Below are positions 35,655-43,753 of a stretch of 64,000 nucleotides of DNA, in pieces. How positions within the stretch are numbered: the first letter of the stretch is position 1; every line of letters begins with the position of its first letter. The position numbers were made by a program, and so were the translations under genes. This DNA is from Paracoccaceae bacterium (GTDB lineage Bacteria > Pseudomonadota > Alphaproteobacteria > Rhodobacterales > Rhodobacteraceae). The stretch is from contig JAIXZY010000016.1 of the NCBI GenBank assembly GCA_027489355.1, positions 1 through 64,000 on the forward strand, read 5' to 3'. The notes under the pieces are model-generated. The model ran no database searches. It worked only from the letters and a program-made list of their open reading frames with translations, and had not been told where the DNA came from.

Positions 35655-35978
35655 TCAGCTCTGGCCTTCAAACAATTCCGGAATGTGGAAGCAGATGGGC
35701 GTTCCGGTCTTGACGTTGACGTAAATCACCCTGTCCTCATATTCCGCGGTTTCGAACGTAAGGAACTGCGTCCCGATCACCTCGCAGTGGTAGTAAAGCG
35801 TTGTGGTCCCGCAGGCGATCATCGTCTGTTCCAGGCGTTCCAGGATCATCACCCTGTCCGAGACCCTGGGGAAGGCCAGCATGACCTCACGCTGCCACCA
35901 GACCTTGGCGGCGTGGCCCAGAAGCCGCTGGTCGGTGAATACGCCTTCTTCCGGGATGTCGTCTTCGTCATCACGCAT
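35655..35978 (-). CDS. Conserved hypothetical small protein
   Basis: A soluble protein of 107 residues with an acidic start (MRDDEDDIPEEGVF) and no signal peptide or membrane segment. Features include WWQREVMLAFPRVSDRVMILERLEQTM and a C-terminal set of short strands. I do not recognise a family. The ATG at 35978 is chosen over one further upstream because GGAGGA lies just before it. It stands alone between the sulfonate regulator and the PQQ dehydrogenase. Confidence 0.7.
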   Translation of the reverse strand: MRDDEDDIPEEGVFTDQRLLGHAAKVWWQREVMLAFPRVSDRVMILERLEQTMIACGTTTLYYHCEVIGTQFLTFETAEYEDRVIYVNVKTGTPICFHIPELFEGQS

Positions 35979-36113
35979 CTTGTCCTCCTTCGGTGACAAG
36001 TGACGTCTGCCGCCGTTGGCGGGCTTGCTGCGTCACAAATGTCGGAAGGCGGGAAGGCCGCGGATCAGGCCCGAGTATCGGCCCAGTCCGCTGCGCGTGT
36101 CAATGAGCCGGCG

Positions 36114-37970
36114 TCAGCGGGCGTCCTTCACCTCTTCGGTGGTCAGCACGCCGAACTCGTTGCCCCAGCTGTTCCGGATGTAGGTGCCGATCTCGGCGAT
36201 GTCGTTATCGCTGAGGCGGTCCTTGAAGGCGGGCATGTAGCCGAAGCCGTGGAGGATGACGCGGGCCACATGGGCGGGGTCGGCCAGCTTGGCATCCCCG
36301 GCCAGCACGGCCGCGTTGTCGCTGCGCCCGGCCGGACCGTGGCAGATCGCGCAGGTCTCGGCGTATTTCGGCGCGCCGAGGGCGACCACGTCCGAGACGT
36401 TCGACTCGTCTGTCACCGAGGCGTCCTCTTCCGCCGTGCCGCCGGCGGTCTTGCCGGTCGCGGGGTCGGTCCATTCCTCTTGCGCGCCGCCCGCCGCAGA
36501 GCCCGCGCCGGCGCGCACCTCTTCAAGCGTGGTTGAGGCGCGGGCCTGGCCCAAGCCCCCGCCGCTCGCGCCGTAGGTGAACCTCAGGATGGCGCCGGGA
36601 TTGTGCAGGACCGAGGTGTTCAGCCCCTCGCCAAACTTCTGCGCCGCCGAGCCGAACGCGTCGGTCGCAATGAACACGGTACGGTTGTCGGGGCCGAGGA
36701 TCACGTCCCGGTAGCGGTTCTGCGTGGACAGCCATGCGACGGGGGTGCCATCCGCCGTCTTGCCATCCGGCGAGAGGTGCTGGACGTAGAGCGTGCCGTG
36801 TTTCAGCGTCGGGATGAGAAGCGAGTTGTCCCACTCGGCAATCCCGTCGGCGCCTGCCTGGTAGAACAGGACGGAGGAGGGCGCGATCGTCGGGTCGCAG
36901 ATATAGCCGCAGATTTCGCCGATGGGGTAGTCGTCGGGGACCGTCCAGAAGGTGGCGATCGGATCGACCATCGGCCCGTCAAAGCTCGATTCCGGGAACT
37001 GCGGGATGCTGTCCGGCACCGGATCGACCGTGAGGTCGATGTTGGCGGGGGCCTCGCTCCAGTTGATGTAGGTGTAGGCCTTGTCGTCGATATGGCCGGC
37101 CACGCGCGGCCAGCCGTAGTTGCCGCCGGGCTGGATGATGTTCAGCTCGTCATCGGTGGCGGGGCCGTGCTCGGCCTCGTAAAGCGTTCCGTCCGGTCCG
37201 AAAGCAAGACCCTGCGGGTTGCGGTGCCCGTAGCTGAAGATGTGGCTGCGCACGCCGTCGATCTCCGGGTTGTCCTCGGGGATCGAGCCGTCGAGGTTCA
37301 GGCGCAGGATCTTTCCGGAATAGGTGTGCCAGTCCTGGGCCGCGACCTCGTCGGCGGTGGGCAGAACCTGCGCCAGGTTCGGACGGCGCTGGTTGCGGCC
37401 GAAATTCGCGCCCTGTTCGCCGATCGAATAGTAAAGCTTGCCGTCCGGCCCGAAGACCACGCGGCCGGCATTATGGTCGTTCCAGGCGGGCAGGCCGTCG
37501 ATCAGGATCTGCGGGTCCACCAACTGCTGCAGCTTGGCGTCGTAGGTGTAACGGACGATCCGGGCGGCGGGGTCGGGGGCGTCTGCGCTGCCGTTGTTCA
37601 CGGTGTAGCCGAGATAGACGAAGTCGTTGCCCGTGCCTTGCATCAGTTCGGGGTGAAAGGCCATGCCGAGCAGGCCCTCGTGCTGCGGGCCGGTGTAGAC
37701 GTCGGTCAGCGTCAGAAGCACCTGCTGCGCCCCGCTTTCCGGATCGACGCGCGTCACCTCGCCGCTGGTGCGTTCCGTCACCCAGATCAGACCATCCGGC
37801 CCCCAGCGCATGGCCCACGGGTTGCTGAGCCCGGTGGTCAGCACGCGCGAGGCGAACTTCGAAGAGTCGCCGTTTGCGATGTCCACGGGCGTGACCTGGG
37901 CGATCGCGGAGGGGGACCCGATCAGAAGGGCAAGCGCCAGCGCGCCAGGAAGCGTGGTGTTCGTGGTCAT
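36114..37970 (-). CDS. PQQ-dependent soluble sugar dehydrogenase fused to cytochrome c
   Basis: An exported protein of 618 residues. A Sec signal (LALALLIGSPSAIAQ) is followed by a six-bladed beta-propeller of the soluble glucose dehydrogenase/GDSL type: LSNPWAMRWGPDGLIWVTER, GPQHEGLLGMAFHP, DHNAGRVVFGPDGKLYYSIGEQG, YGHRNPQGLAFGPDGTLYEAEHGP and ELNIIQPGGNYGWP. After a Gly/Ala-rich linker near residues 460-520, a cytochrome c domain carries CAICH near 538 with an axial methionine likely in GYMPAFKD. Electrons from sugar or alcohol oxidation could pass internally to the heme. The ATG at 37970 is preceded by AGGACGGA. Confidence 0.87.
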   Translation of the reverse strand: MTTNTTLPGALALALLIGSPSAIAQVTPVDIANGDSSKFASRVLTTGLSNPWAMRWGPDGLIWVTERTSGEVTRVDPESGAQQVLLTLTDVYTGPQHEGLLGMAFHPELMQGTGNDFVYLGYTVNNGSADAPDPAARIVRYTYDAKLQQLVDPQILIDGLPAWNDHNAGRVVFGPDGKLYYSIGEQGANFGRNQRRPNLAQVLPTADEVAAQDWHTYSGKILRLNLDGSIPEDNPEIDGVRSHIFSYGHRNPQGLAFGPDGTLYEAEHGPATDDELNIIQPGGNYGWPRVAGHIDDKAYTYINWSEAPANIDLTVDPVPDSIPQFPESSFDGPMVDPIATFWTVPDDYPIGEICGYICDPTIAPSSVLFYQAGADGIAEWDNSLLIPTLKHGTLYVQHLSPDGKTADGTPVAWLSTQNRYRDVILGPDNRTVFIATDAFGSAAQKFGEGLNTSVLHNPGAILRFTYGASGGGLGQARASTTLEEVRAGAGSAAGGAQEEWTDPATGKTAGGTAEEDASVTDESNVSDVVALGAPKYAETCAICHGPAGRSDNAAVLAGDAKLADPAHVARVILHGFGYMPAFKDRLSDNDIAEIGTYIRNSWGNEFGVLTTEEVKDAR

Positions 37971-38166
37971 GTCGTTCCGTCCTGTCCTGCAACACATTCC
38001 GCAAGACCGACGTCCCGCGACGGAAGAGGAAACCCCGGACCTCCGGCAAGAGTTCCCGTCCCGACGCATTCCACCGGGCAGCGCCGCGCAGGATACCCCC
38101 CTCGCGGCTTGAGTTTGCCGTCGGGGCCACATACACCTTCAGGGGACCAAGGAAGGACCGCACCCC

Positions 38167-39201
38167 ATGCGCATTCATCAGGATCTGGCCGACACGATCG
38201 GGAACACGCCGCTTCTGAAGCTGAAGAAAGCTTCGGAAATGACCGGCTGCACCATCCTCGGCAAGGCCGAGTTCATGAACCCCGGCCAGTCGGTCAAGGA
38301 CCGGGCGGCGCTGTACATCATCAAGGATGCCGTGGCGAAGGGCCTGCTGAAACCGGGCGGGACCATCGTGGAGGGTACCGCCGGCAACACCGGGATCGGT
38401 CTGGCCCTTGTGGGCGCCAGCATGGGGTTCCGCACGGTGATCGTGATCCCGGAAACGCAGAGCCAGGAAAAGAAGGACATGCTGCGGCTTGCGGGCGCGG
38501 AACTGGTGCAGGTTCCGGCGGCGCCTTACCGCAACCCCAACAACTATGTCCGCTATTCCGGCCGCCTGGCCGAGGCCCTGGCCAAGACCGAACCGAACGG
38601 CGCGATCTGGGCCAACCAGTTCGACAACGTGGCGAACCGTCAGGCGCATATCGAGACGACGGGGCCGGAAATCTGGGAGGAGACCGGTGGAAAGGTCGAC
38701 GGCTTCATCTGTGCCGTGGGTTCGGGCGGAACCCTGGCGGGCGTCGGCATGGCGTTGCAGCCCAAGGGCGTGAAGATCGGTCTGGCTGACCCCGAGGGCG
38801 CGGCGCTGCATTCCTTCTACACGACCGGCAAGCTGGATAGTCCCGGCACCTCGATCACCGAGGGGATCGGGCAGGGCCGGATAACGGCCAACCTGGAAGG
38901 CTTCACCCCCGACTTCAGCTATCGCATCCCGGATTCCGAGGCGCTGCCGATCATCTTCGATCTTCTGACGGACGAGGGGCTGTGCATGGGCGGCTCGACC
39001 GGGATCAACATCGCCGGCGCGATCCGCATGGCGCGCGAGATGGGGCCGGGCAAGACCATCGTCACGATCCTTTGCGACTATGGCAGCCGCTATCAGTCCA
39101 AGATCTACAACCCGACCTTCCTGCGTGAGAAGGGGTTGCCGGTCCCGGAATGGCTTGACCGTCCCGCGCGGCCCATTCCGCCGGTCTACGAGGACGCATG
39201 A
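38167..39201 (+). CDS. cysK: Cysteine synthase A (O-acetylserine sulfhydrylase)
   Basis: A PLP enzyme of 344 residues making cysteine from O-acetylserine and sulfide. IGNTPLLKLKKAS, the PLP-lysine block MNPGQSVKDRAALYI, EGTAGNTGIGLAL and GSGGTLAGVG are conserved. The length is slightly above the usual 310-325 because of a C-terminal extension (REKGLPVPEWLDRP) common to alphaproteobacterial and mitochondrial-like forms. AAGGA lies before the ATG. The stop overlaps the next gene (ATGA). It is separated from the sulfonate locus but shares the sulfur theme. Confidence 0.93.
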   Translation: MRIHQDLADTIGNTPLLKLKKASEMTGCTILGKAEFMNPGQSVKDRAALYIIKDAVAKGLLKPGGTIVEGTAGNTGIGLALVGASMGFRTVIVIPETQSQEKKDMLRLAGAELVQVPAAPYRNPNNYVRYSGRLAEALAKTEPNGAIWANQFDNVANRQAHIETTGPEIWEETGGKVDGFICAVGSGGTLAGVGMALQPKGVKIGLADPEGAALHSFYTTGKLDSPGTSITEGIGQGRITANLEGFTPDFSYRIPDSEALPIIFDLLTDEGLCMGGSTGINIAGAIRMAREMGPGKTIVTILCDYGSRYQSKIYNPTFLREKGLPVPEWLDRPARPIPPVYEDA

Positions 39202-41642
39202 GGCGGCTTCTCCTCTGGCTATGCCTGGTGCTGGCGCTGGCGGCAGCGCCAGTGGTGGCACAGAACCAGACGGGGACCGCGACCGAAGAGCCGGCGGCCG
39301 ACGGCGCCGATCTGGACTATGCACTGTGGGAGCGGATGGCCGAGCGGGCCGAGGCCGAGATCGGCAACCGCTACACCTCGACCGACCGGCTGGAAGAGAT
39401 CCGGGCGCAGCTGGCCAAGTGGCGGGCGGCACTGCTGAACGCACAAAGCGCCAATTCCGCCCGCATCGCCACGTTGCGCCAGCAGATCGAGGCGCTTGGC
39501 CCGGCCCCCGCTGAAGGCGAGACCGAGGCGGACGAGATTTCGGCCCGCCGGCAGGAGCTGGCAAGCCAGCTGGTCAAGCTGCAAGCCCCCGGAATCGCGG
39601 CCGAAGAGGCCTATCGCCGGGCCGACGGGCTGATCGCCGAGATCGACCGGACCTTGCGGGAACGTCAGGCGGACCAGCTTCTGCAGCTTTGGCCCTCGCC
39701 CTTGAACCCCGGCAACTGGCCTGAGGCGGCCATCGGTTTTGCCGACACGGTGCAGCGGCTGTGGGACGAGACGGCCGAATCCTGGGATGATCCTAAGGCC
39801 AGGGGCGAGCTGTTCGACAACCTGCCGCTGATCCTGGTGCTGCTGGTCGTGGCGCTGGCGCTGGTGGTCTATGTCCGGCGCTGGGTCGAGGTCTTCACCG
39901 AACGGCTGCAGGCAGGTGCCTCGGTGCGGGGCCGGCATTTCTGGGCGCTGATCGCCTCGCTGGGCGGGATTGTCCTGCCTGTGCTGGGCGTGGTGGCGCT
40001 GTCCACGGCTCTGGTGGCAAGCGGGATGCTGGGCGAGGTCGGCGCGCGTATCGTCGTGGACCTGCCATTGGCGGGGCTTGTCGTCTTTACTGCGGCCTGG
40101 CTGGGCGCAAGGGCCTTCCCGCGCGTGCAGGGCGACGAGGCGGTGCTTCCCCTGCCGCCGGAACGCCGGGCCGAGGGCCGCTTCCTGTCGGTGGTGATGG
40201 GCCTGGTGATCGCCGCGGACATGTTGCGCGGCGCGGCGATGGACGCGCAGGCTTATTCCGATGCGACAACGGCGGTCATGTCCTTCCCGATCCTGCTGAC
40301 GGGGGGGCTTGTGCTGATGCGCCTGGGTCGCACCCTTCGCAAGACCCAAGAGGCGGACGAGAAGGCACCGAGCTATTCGCTGCGGCTGATCCAGCTGCTG
40401 GCGCGCGGGCTGACGGTGCTTGGCATTCTGGGGCCGGTCCTGGCGGGCTTCGGCTATGTCCAGGCAGCCGAGGCGGTGATCTACCCCGCCATGATGTCCT
40501 TTGCGCTGGTGACTCTGATCTTCATCCTGCAACGCCTGATCGGCGATGCCTGGGCGCTGATCACACGGTCCGAGGAGACCGCCCGCGACGCGCTGGTGCC
40601 GGTCCTGGCCGGGTTCTTCCTGGCCATAGCCTCGCTTCCGGTGCTGGCGCTGATCTGGGGCGCGCGTTTTTCGGACCTGACCGAGATCTGGACCCGGTTC
40701 ACCGAGGGTTTCCAGCTGGGCAGCACGCGCATCTCGCCGTCGAATTTCATGGTCTTCGCCGGGGTCTTCGTCATCGGCTACATGCTGACGCGGCTGTTCC
40801 AGGGGGCGCTGCGCACCACGATCCTGCCCAAGACCCGGATGGACCAGGGCGGTCAGACGGCGCTGGTGGCCGGGATCGGCTATGTCGGCATCTTCCTTGC
40901 GGCGCTCATCGCGATCAACGCCGCTGGGCTGGATCTGTCGGGCCTCGCGATCGTTGCCGGTGCGCTGTCCGTCGGTATCGGTTTCGGCCTGCAGAACATC
41001 GTCTCCAACTTCATCTCGGGGATCATCCTTCTCATCGAGCGCCCGGTCAGCGAGGGCGACTGGATCGAGGTCGGCGGGGTGCAGGGCAAGGTCCGCGCGA
41101 TCTCGGTCCGGTCCACGCGGATCGAGACCTTCGACCGCAACGATGTGATCGTGCCGAATGCCGACCTGATCACCGGCCGGGTGACGAACTGGACCCGGTT
41201 CAACCTGTCGGGCCGGATCATCATCCCGGTGGCGGTCGCGCTGGGGTCGGACACGCGGAAGGTGGAAAAGCTGCTGCGCGAGATCGCCGAAGAGCAGCCG
41301 CTTGCCATCCTGAATCCGCCGCCCGTGGTGGCATTCATGGGCTACACGGCGACGCAGCTGAATTTCGAGATCCGGGTCATCCTGCGCGATGTCAACTTCA
41401 GCGTCCAGGTGCGCAGCGACATGAACCATCGCATCCTGCAGCGGCTGGGCGAGGAGGGCATTCCGATCGTCCCGCCCCCCGCCGCTCCAGCCGCACCGGA
41501 TCCGAACAAGGCGGCGGACGCGGTGCTGGCGCTGGCCGCGCTGGTCGAGCAGGACCACGGCCAGAAGGAGAAGCCCCAGGCAGCGCGGCGGAAGGCCGGA
41601 CATCCTGGGCCGACACCAGATGTGAAAGGGGCAGAACGGTGA
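39198..41642 (+). CDS. Mechanosensitive channel, DUF3772-MscS type
   Basis: An envelope protein of 814 residues. A signal peptide (LLLWLCLVLALAAAPVVAQ) is followed by a coiled, periplasmic DUF3772-like region (about 40-190), about ten membrane helices, and near residue 570 onwards the MscS pore and beta domain: GLDLSGLAIVAGALSVGIGFG, then NIVSNFISGIILLIERPVSEGDWI and STRIETFDRNDVIVPN. The pore-lining Ala/Gly pattern is intact. Such large MscS proteins release solutes on hypo-osmotic shock. It overlaps cysK and the following deacylase gene by 4 bases each, so the three are one operon. Confidence 0.9.
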   Translation: MRRLLLWLCLVLALAAAPVVAQNQTGTATEEPAADGADLDYALWERMAERAEAEIGNRYTSTDRLEEIRAQLAKWRAALLNAQSANSARIATLRQQIEALGPAPAEGETEADEISARRQELASQLVKLQAPGIAAEEAYRRADGLIAEIDRTLRERQADQLLQLWPSPLNPGNWPEAAIGFADTVQRLWDETAESWDDPKARGELFDNLPLILVLLVVALALVVYVRRWVEVFTERLQAGASVRGRHFWALIASLGGIVLPVLGVVALSTALVASGMLGEVGARIVVDLPLAGLVVFTAAWLGARAFPRVQGDEAVLPLPPERRAEGRFLSVVMGLVIAADMLRGAAMDAQAYSDATTAVMSFPILLTGGLVLMRLGRTLRKTQEADEKAPSYSLRLIQLLARGLTVLGILGPVLAGFGYVQAAEAVIYPAMMSFALVTLIFILQRLIGDAWALITRSEETARDALVPVLAGFFLAIASLPVLALIWGARFSDLTEIWTRFTEGFQLGSTRISPSNFMVFAGVFVIGYMLTRLFQGALRTTILPKTRMDQGGQTALVAGIGYVGIFLAALIAINAAGLDLSGLAIVAGALSVGIGFGLQNIVSNFISGIILLIERPVSEGDWIEVGGVQGKVRAISVRSTRIETFDRNDVIVPNADLITGRVTNWTRFNLSGRIIIPVAVALGSDTRKVEKLLREIAEEQPLAILNPPPVVAFMGYTATQLNFEIRVILRDVNFSVQVRSDMNHRILQRLGEEGIPIVPPPAAPAAPDPNKAADAVLALAALVEQDHGQKEKPQAARRKAGHPGPTPDVKGAER

Positions 41643-42352
41643 CCGAGCTACTCTTCCGAGATGATGCCTACCAGACCGCCGCCGACTGCCGGATCATCGG
41701 GCACACCGGCGAAGGCGGCATCCTTGTCGACCGCTCGGTCTTCTACGCCACCGGAGGCGGACAACCCGGCGACAGCGGGATGCTCGACTGGGGTGGGGCG
41801 CGGGTGCCGATCGCGACGGCGCTGAAGGTCGAAGGCGGCATCGCGCTGGTCCCGGCCGAGCCGGTTGCCATGCCCCCCATAGGCGCGCCCGCGCGGCAGC
41901 TGATCGACTGGACCCGACGGCATCGCCACATGCGCGTCCACACCGCGCTGCATCTTCTGTCGGTGGTGATCCCGCTGCCGGTCACGGGGGGCCAGATCGC
42001 GGCCGACCGGGGGCGACTGGACTTTGACATGCCCGAGCCGCCTGGCGACGTGGCCGCGTTGGAAAAGGCACTGAACAGCCTGATCGCCCGCGATCTGACG
42101 GTCACCGACGACTGGATCACCGACGACGAGCTTCTTGCGAACCCGGGTCTGGTCAAGACCATGTCGGTTCGTCCGCCGATGGGGCAGGGGCGGGTGCGAC
42201 TGGTGCGGATCATGGATGGGGCGACGCAGGTGGACCTGCAACCCTGCGGCGGCACCCATGTCCGCCACAGCTCCGAGATCGGCCGCGTCGAGATCGGAAA
42301 GGTCGAGAACAAGGGCCGCCAGAACCGCAGGGTGACGATCACGCTCGCCTGA
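41639..42352 (+). CDS. Alanyl-tRNA editing protein (AlaX-like deacylase)
   Basis: A 237-residue free-standing editing domain related to the alanyl-tRNA synthetase editing domain. It deacylates mischarged tRNA-Ala carrying Ser or Gly. Zinc ligands are visible: H101-x3-H105 in RVHTALHLL and C202 and H206 in CGGTH. It begins with the TGGGQPGDSG loop seen in AlaX. The start is GTG overlapping the upstream TGA (GTGA). It is the last gene of the cysK operon and lies 69 bases before tRNA-Ser(GGA). Confidence 0.9.
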   Translation: MTELLFRDDAYQTAADCRIIGHTGEGGILVDRSVFYATGGGQPGDSGMLDWGGARVPIATALKVEGGIALVPAEPVAMPPIGAPARQLIDWTRRHRHMRVHTALHLLSVVIPLPVTGGQIAADRGRLDFDMPEPPGDVAALEKALNSLIARDLTVTDDWITDDELLANPGLVKTMSVRPPMGQGRVRLVRIMDGATQVDLQPCGGTHVRHSSEIGRVEIGKVENKGRQNRRVTITLA

Positions 42353-42421
42353 GGTGTTTTCGCGTGCGCGCGCAGATATGCCCTTGAACAGTCCGGGGAA
42401 GCCGGGGTATCAGCGCGCGAC

Positions 42422-42511
42422 GGACAGTTGGCCGAGTGGTCGAAGGCGCACGCCTGGAAAGTGTGTAGGCGGGGAACCGTCTCGAGGGTTCGAATCCCTC
42501 ACTGTCCGCCA
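42422..42511 (+). tRNA. tRNA-Ser (anticodon GGA), integration target
   Basis: A 90-nt type II tRNA. The acceptor GGACAGT (42422-42428) pairs with ACTGTCC (42501-42507); discriminator G and CCA (42509-42511) follow. The anticodon stem CACGC/GTGTG encloses the loop with GGA at 42456-42458. A long variable arm and T-loop GGTTCGAATCC are present. Its last 15 bases are repeated 19.8 kb downstream (62335-62350), so the gene serves as attachment site for the element to its right and stays intact after integration. Confidence 0.96.
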
Positions 42512-42512
42512 T
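42497..42512. repeat. Left attachment-site core (attL)
   Basis: CCTCACTGTCCGCCAT, the T-stem end, acceptor strand and CCA of tRNA-Ser(GGA), is identical to 62335-62350. The flanking bases differ at once on both sides, so this is the full core. Confidence 0.88.
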
Positions 42513-42552
42513 TATCATTGAAATAATTGAGATATTTGGCTCTGTTCGTCGT

Positions 42553-42571
42553 GGGCACTAGATAGGCACTA
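42553..42571. repeat. Arm-type repeats near attL
   Basis: GGGCACTA (42553-42560) and TAGGCACTA (42563-42571) form a direct pair spaced by 10-11 bases. TGGGCACTA occurs twice near attR (62185-62193, 62196-62204). Matching pairs at both ends are what integrase arm-binding sites would give. Confidence 0.6.
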
Positions 42572-43007
42572 AAGGTGCTGGCGCTGGGAATGTCTTCTTT
42601 GGTGGGTGGGGTGGTCGGGGGTGTGGCAGGCTGTCGCACTTATCTTAGGCATGGGCTTGGGCCGCTGCGGGACGTACCGATCCGCCGTCAGCCAGACGAC
42701 AATTCTCTGCAAAGGTCGGTGGCGCGCGCTGGGTGCGCTGTGGACGTGCACTCGACACAGCCTTTGGGCAGGGGTCGCGCCGGGCTTGGACGCCCTGCCG
42801 TCCAGCGTCCACGTCCAGCGTAGGGCCGTCCCCACCCACCCCCCGGCCTGCCCCGCGACGACGGTCAGTTCACATCCACCCGGCGCGCACAAAGCGGCGT
42901 TGTCGCGATCTCGCTTGTCTGCTTTGTCAAACAAGCATAAGCGATCCCGATCAATTGCCACCGCCTTGCCTTTAGCGCAGTCTCACCTGCTGCAGACGTC
43001 TCTGACA
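42572..43007. other. 436-base stretch without a recognisable gene
   Basis: Frames are open here on both strands, but their products are Pro/Arg/Ala-rich and lack motifs. The stretch lies between the arm repeats and the decayed integrase and is probably debris of an earlier insertion, perhaps the decayed 5' part of that integrase gene. Confidence 0.4.
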
Positions 43008-43409
43008 AAGCAAGCGGCCGACACCAAACAGCGCCGCATCCACCGCGTGCCGATCTCGCATGAGGCCGTTGCCCTTATCCGGCTGCGTCGGGATATCGTG
43101 CCCACGGGCGGCCCGTTCCTTTTCTAGGGCGATGTACCGGACCAGCCTGCCGGCCATCCCAAGCGCTTTTGTAAGAAGACGCAGAAGGAGGCCCAGATCG
43201 CTGATGTCCGCATCCGCGACCTGCGCTACACCTTCGCCTCCCTGCTGGTCTCCCGCGGCCCATCTTTGGGAATGATCGGCCGCCCCCTCGGCAACACCCA
43301 GATCGGCACCACACAGCGCTACGCCCACCTGATCCACGCGCCGCTTCGTGCCGGGGTTAATGCCGTTGGAGAAATGCCGAAGCCGCGCTTGCGGGTGGTG
43401 GGGGAATAG
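43008..43409 (+). pseudogene. Decayed tyrosine integrase, C-terminal part
   Basis: One frame reads as the catalytic half of a phage-type tyrosine recombinase: TKQRRIHRVPISHEAVAL, then IRDLRYTFASLLVSRG and TTQRYAHLIHAPLRAGVNAV. It is broken by a TAG at 43125-43127, just where homologues continue with a PGD segment. Two catalytic histidines also look lost: RHTFAS reads RYTFAS and LLGHT reads PLGNT. No intact N-terminal half is visible upstream. It is not a copy of the intact integrase at 60543-61886, so it must come from another, older element at this tRNA site. Confidence 0.82.
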
Positions 43410-43439
43410 TAGCGCAGGGGCGAGAAGTTTGCCAAAACG

Positions 43440-43511
43440 GCCCCGAATTCGGGGCTATAAGGCGTTGTAGGAAGGGGCACTTCAGGCTAGCGTTGTGATA
43501 GGTTGCTATCA
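43440..43511. promoter_or_regulatory. Two palindromes upstream of the RHH gene and defence cassette
   Basis: GCCCCGAATTCGGGGC (43440-43455) is a perfect 16-bp palindrome, followed at once by the -10-like TATAAG. TGATAG-GTTG-CTATCA (43496-43511) is a second perfect dyad ending 15 bases before the RHH start. These are good candidates for operator sites, perhaps bound by the RHH protein itself, controlling the cassette. Confidence 0.55.
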
Positions 43512-43526
43512 GGGGGCAGTCAGCCG

Positions 43527-43727
43527 ATGGCAGGTCAGTCAAGTTCAAGGCCACAAAAGGCAGCAGACGGAGAAAAGAGGCAGATGCTTCTTCATCTGGA
43601 AGCCAATGTAATCAAAAGCTTGAAAAAGGCCGCGGTTGATCGTGAATCGTCTGCTTCGGCCATTGCTAACGAGGCCATAACCGAGTGGCTGAAAAAAATG
43701 AATTTGGCAGATATAGGGCCGCGGTGA
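43527..43727 (+). CDS. Small ribbon-helix-helix (Arc/CopG-like) protein
   Basis: A 66-residue protein. After a polar N terminus, the segment KRQMLLHLEANVIKSLKKAAVDRESSASAIANEAITEWL fits an RHH fold: a short strand, helix A, the turn and helix B. Such proteins bind palindromic operators as dimers. The ATG at 43527 follows AGGGGGCAG; a TTG at 43503 lies within the upstream dyad and is unlikely. It lies 26 bases before the ATPase gene, in the same direction, and may be the regulator of the cassette or an antitoxin-like partner. Confidence 0.78.
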   Translation: MAGQSSSRPQKAADGEKRQMLLHLEANVIKSLKKAAVDRESSASAIANEAITEWLKKMNLADIGPR

Positions 43728-43753
43728 GTGAAAAGAATAGGATAGGCTAGGGA

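Noticed and set aside
41639-42511. Functional link between the AlaX-type deacylase and the neighbouring tRNA-Ser gene
   Set aside because: AlaX proteins act on mischarged tRNA-Ala, and the gene is in an operon with cysK and mscS; proximity to tRNA-Ser looks fortuitous.
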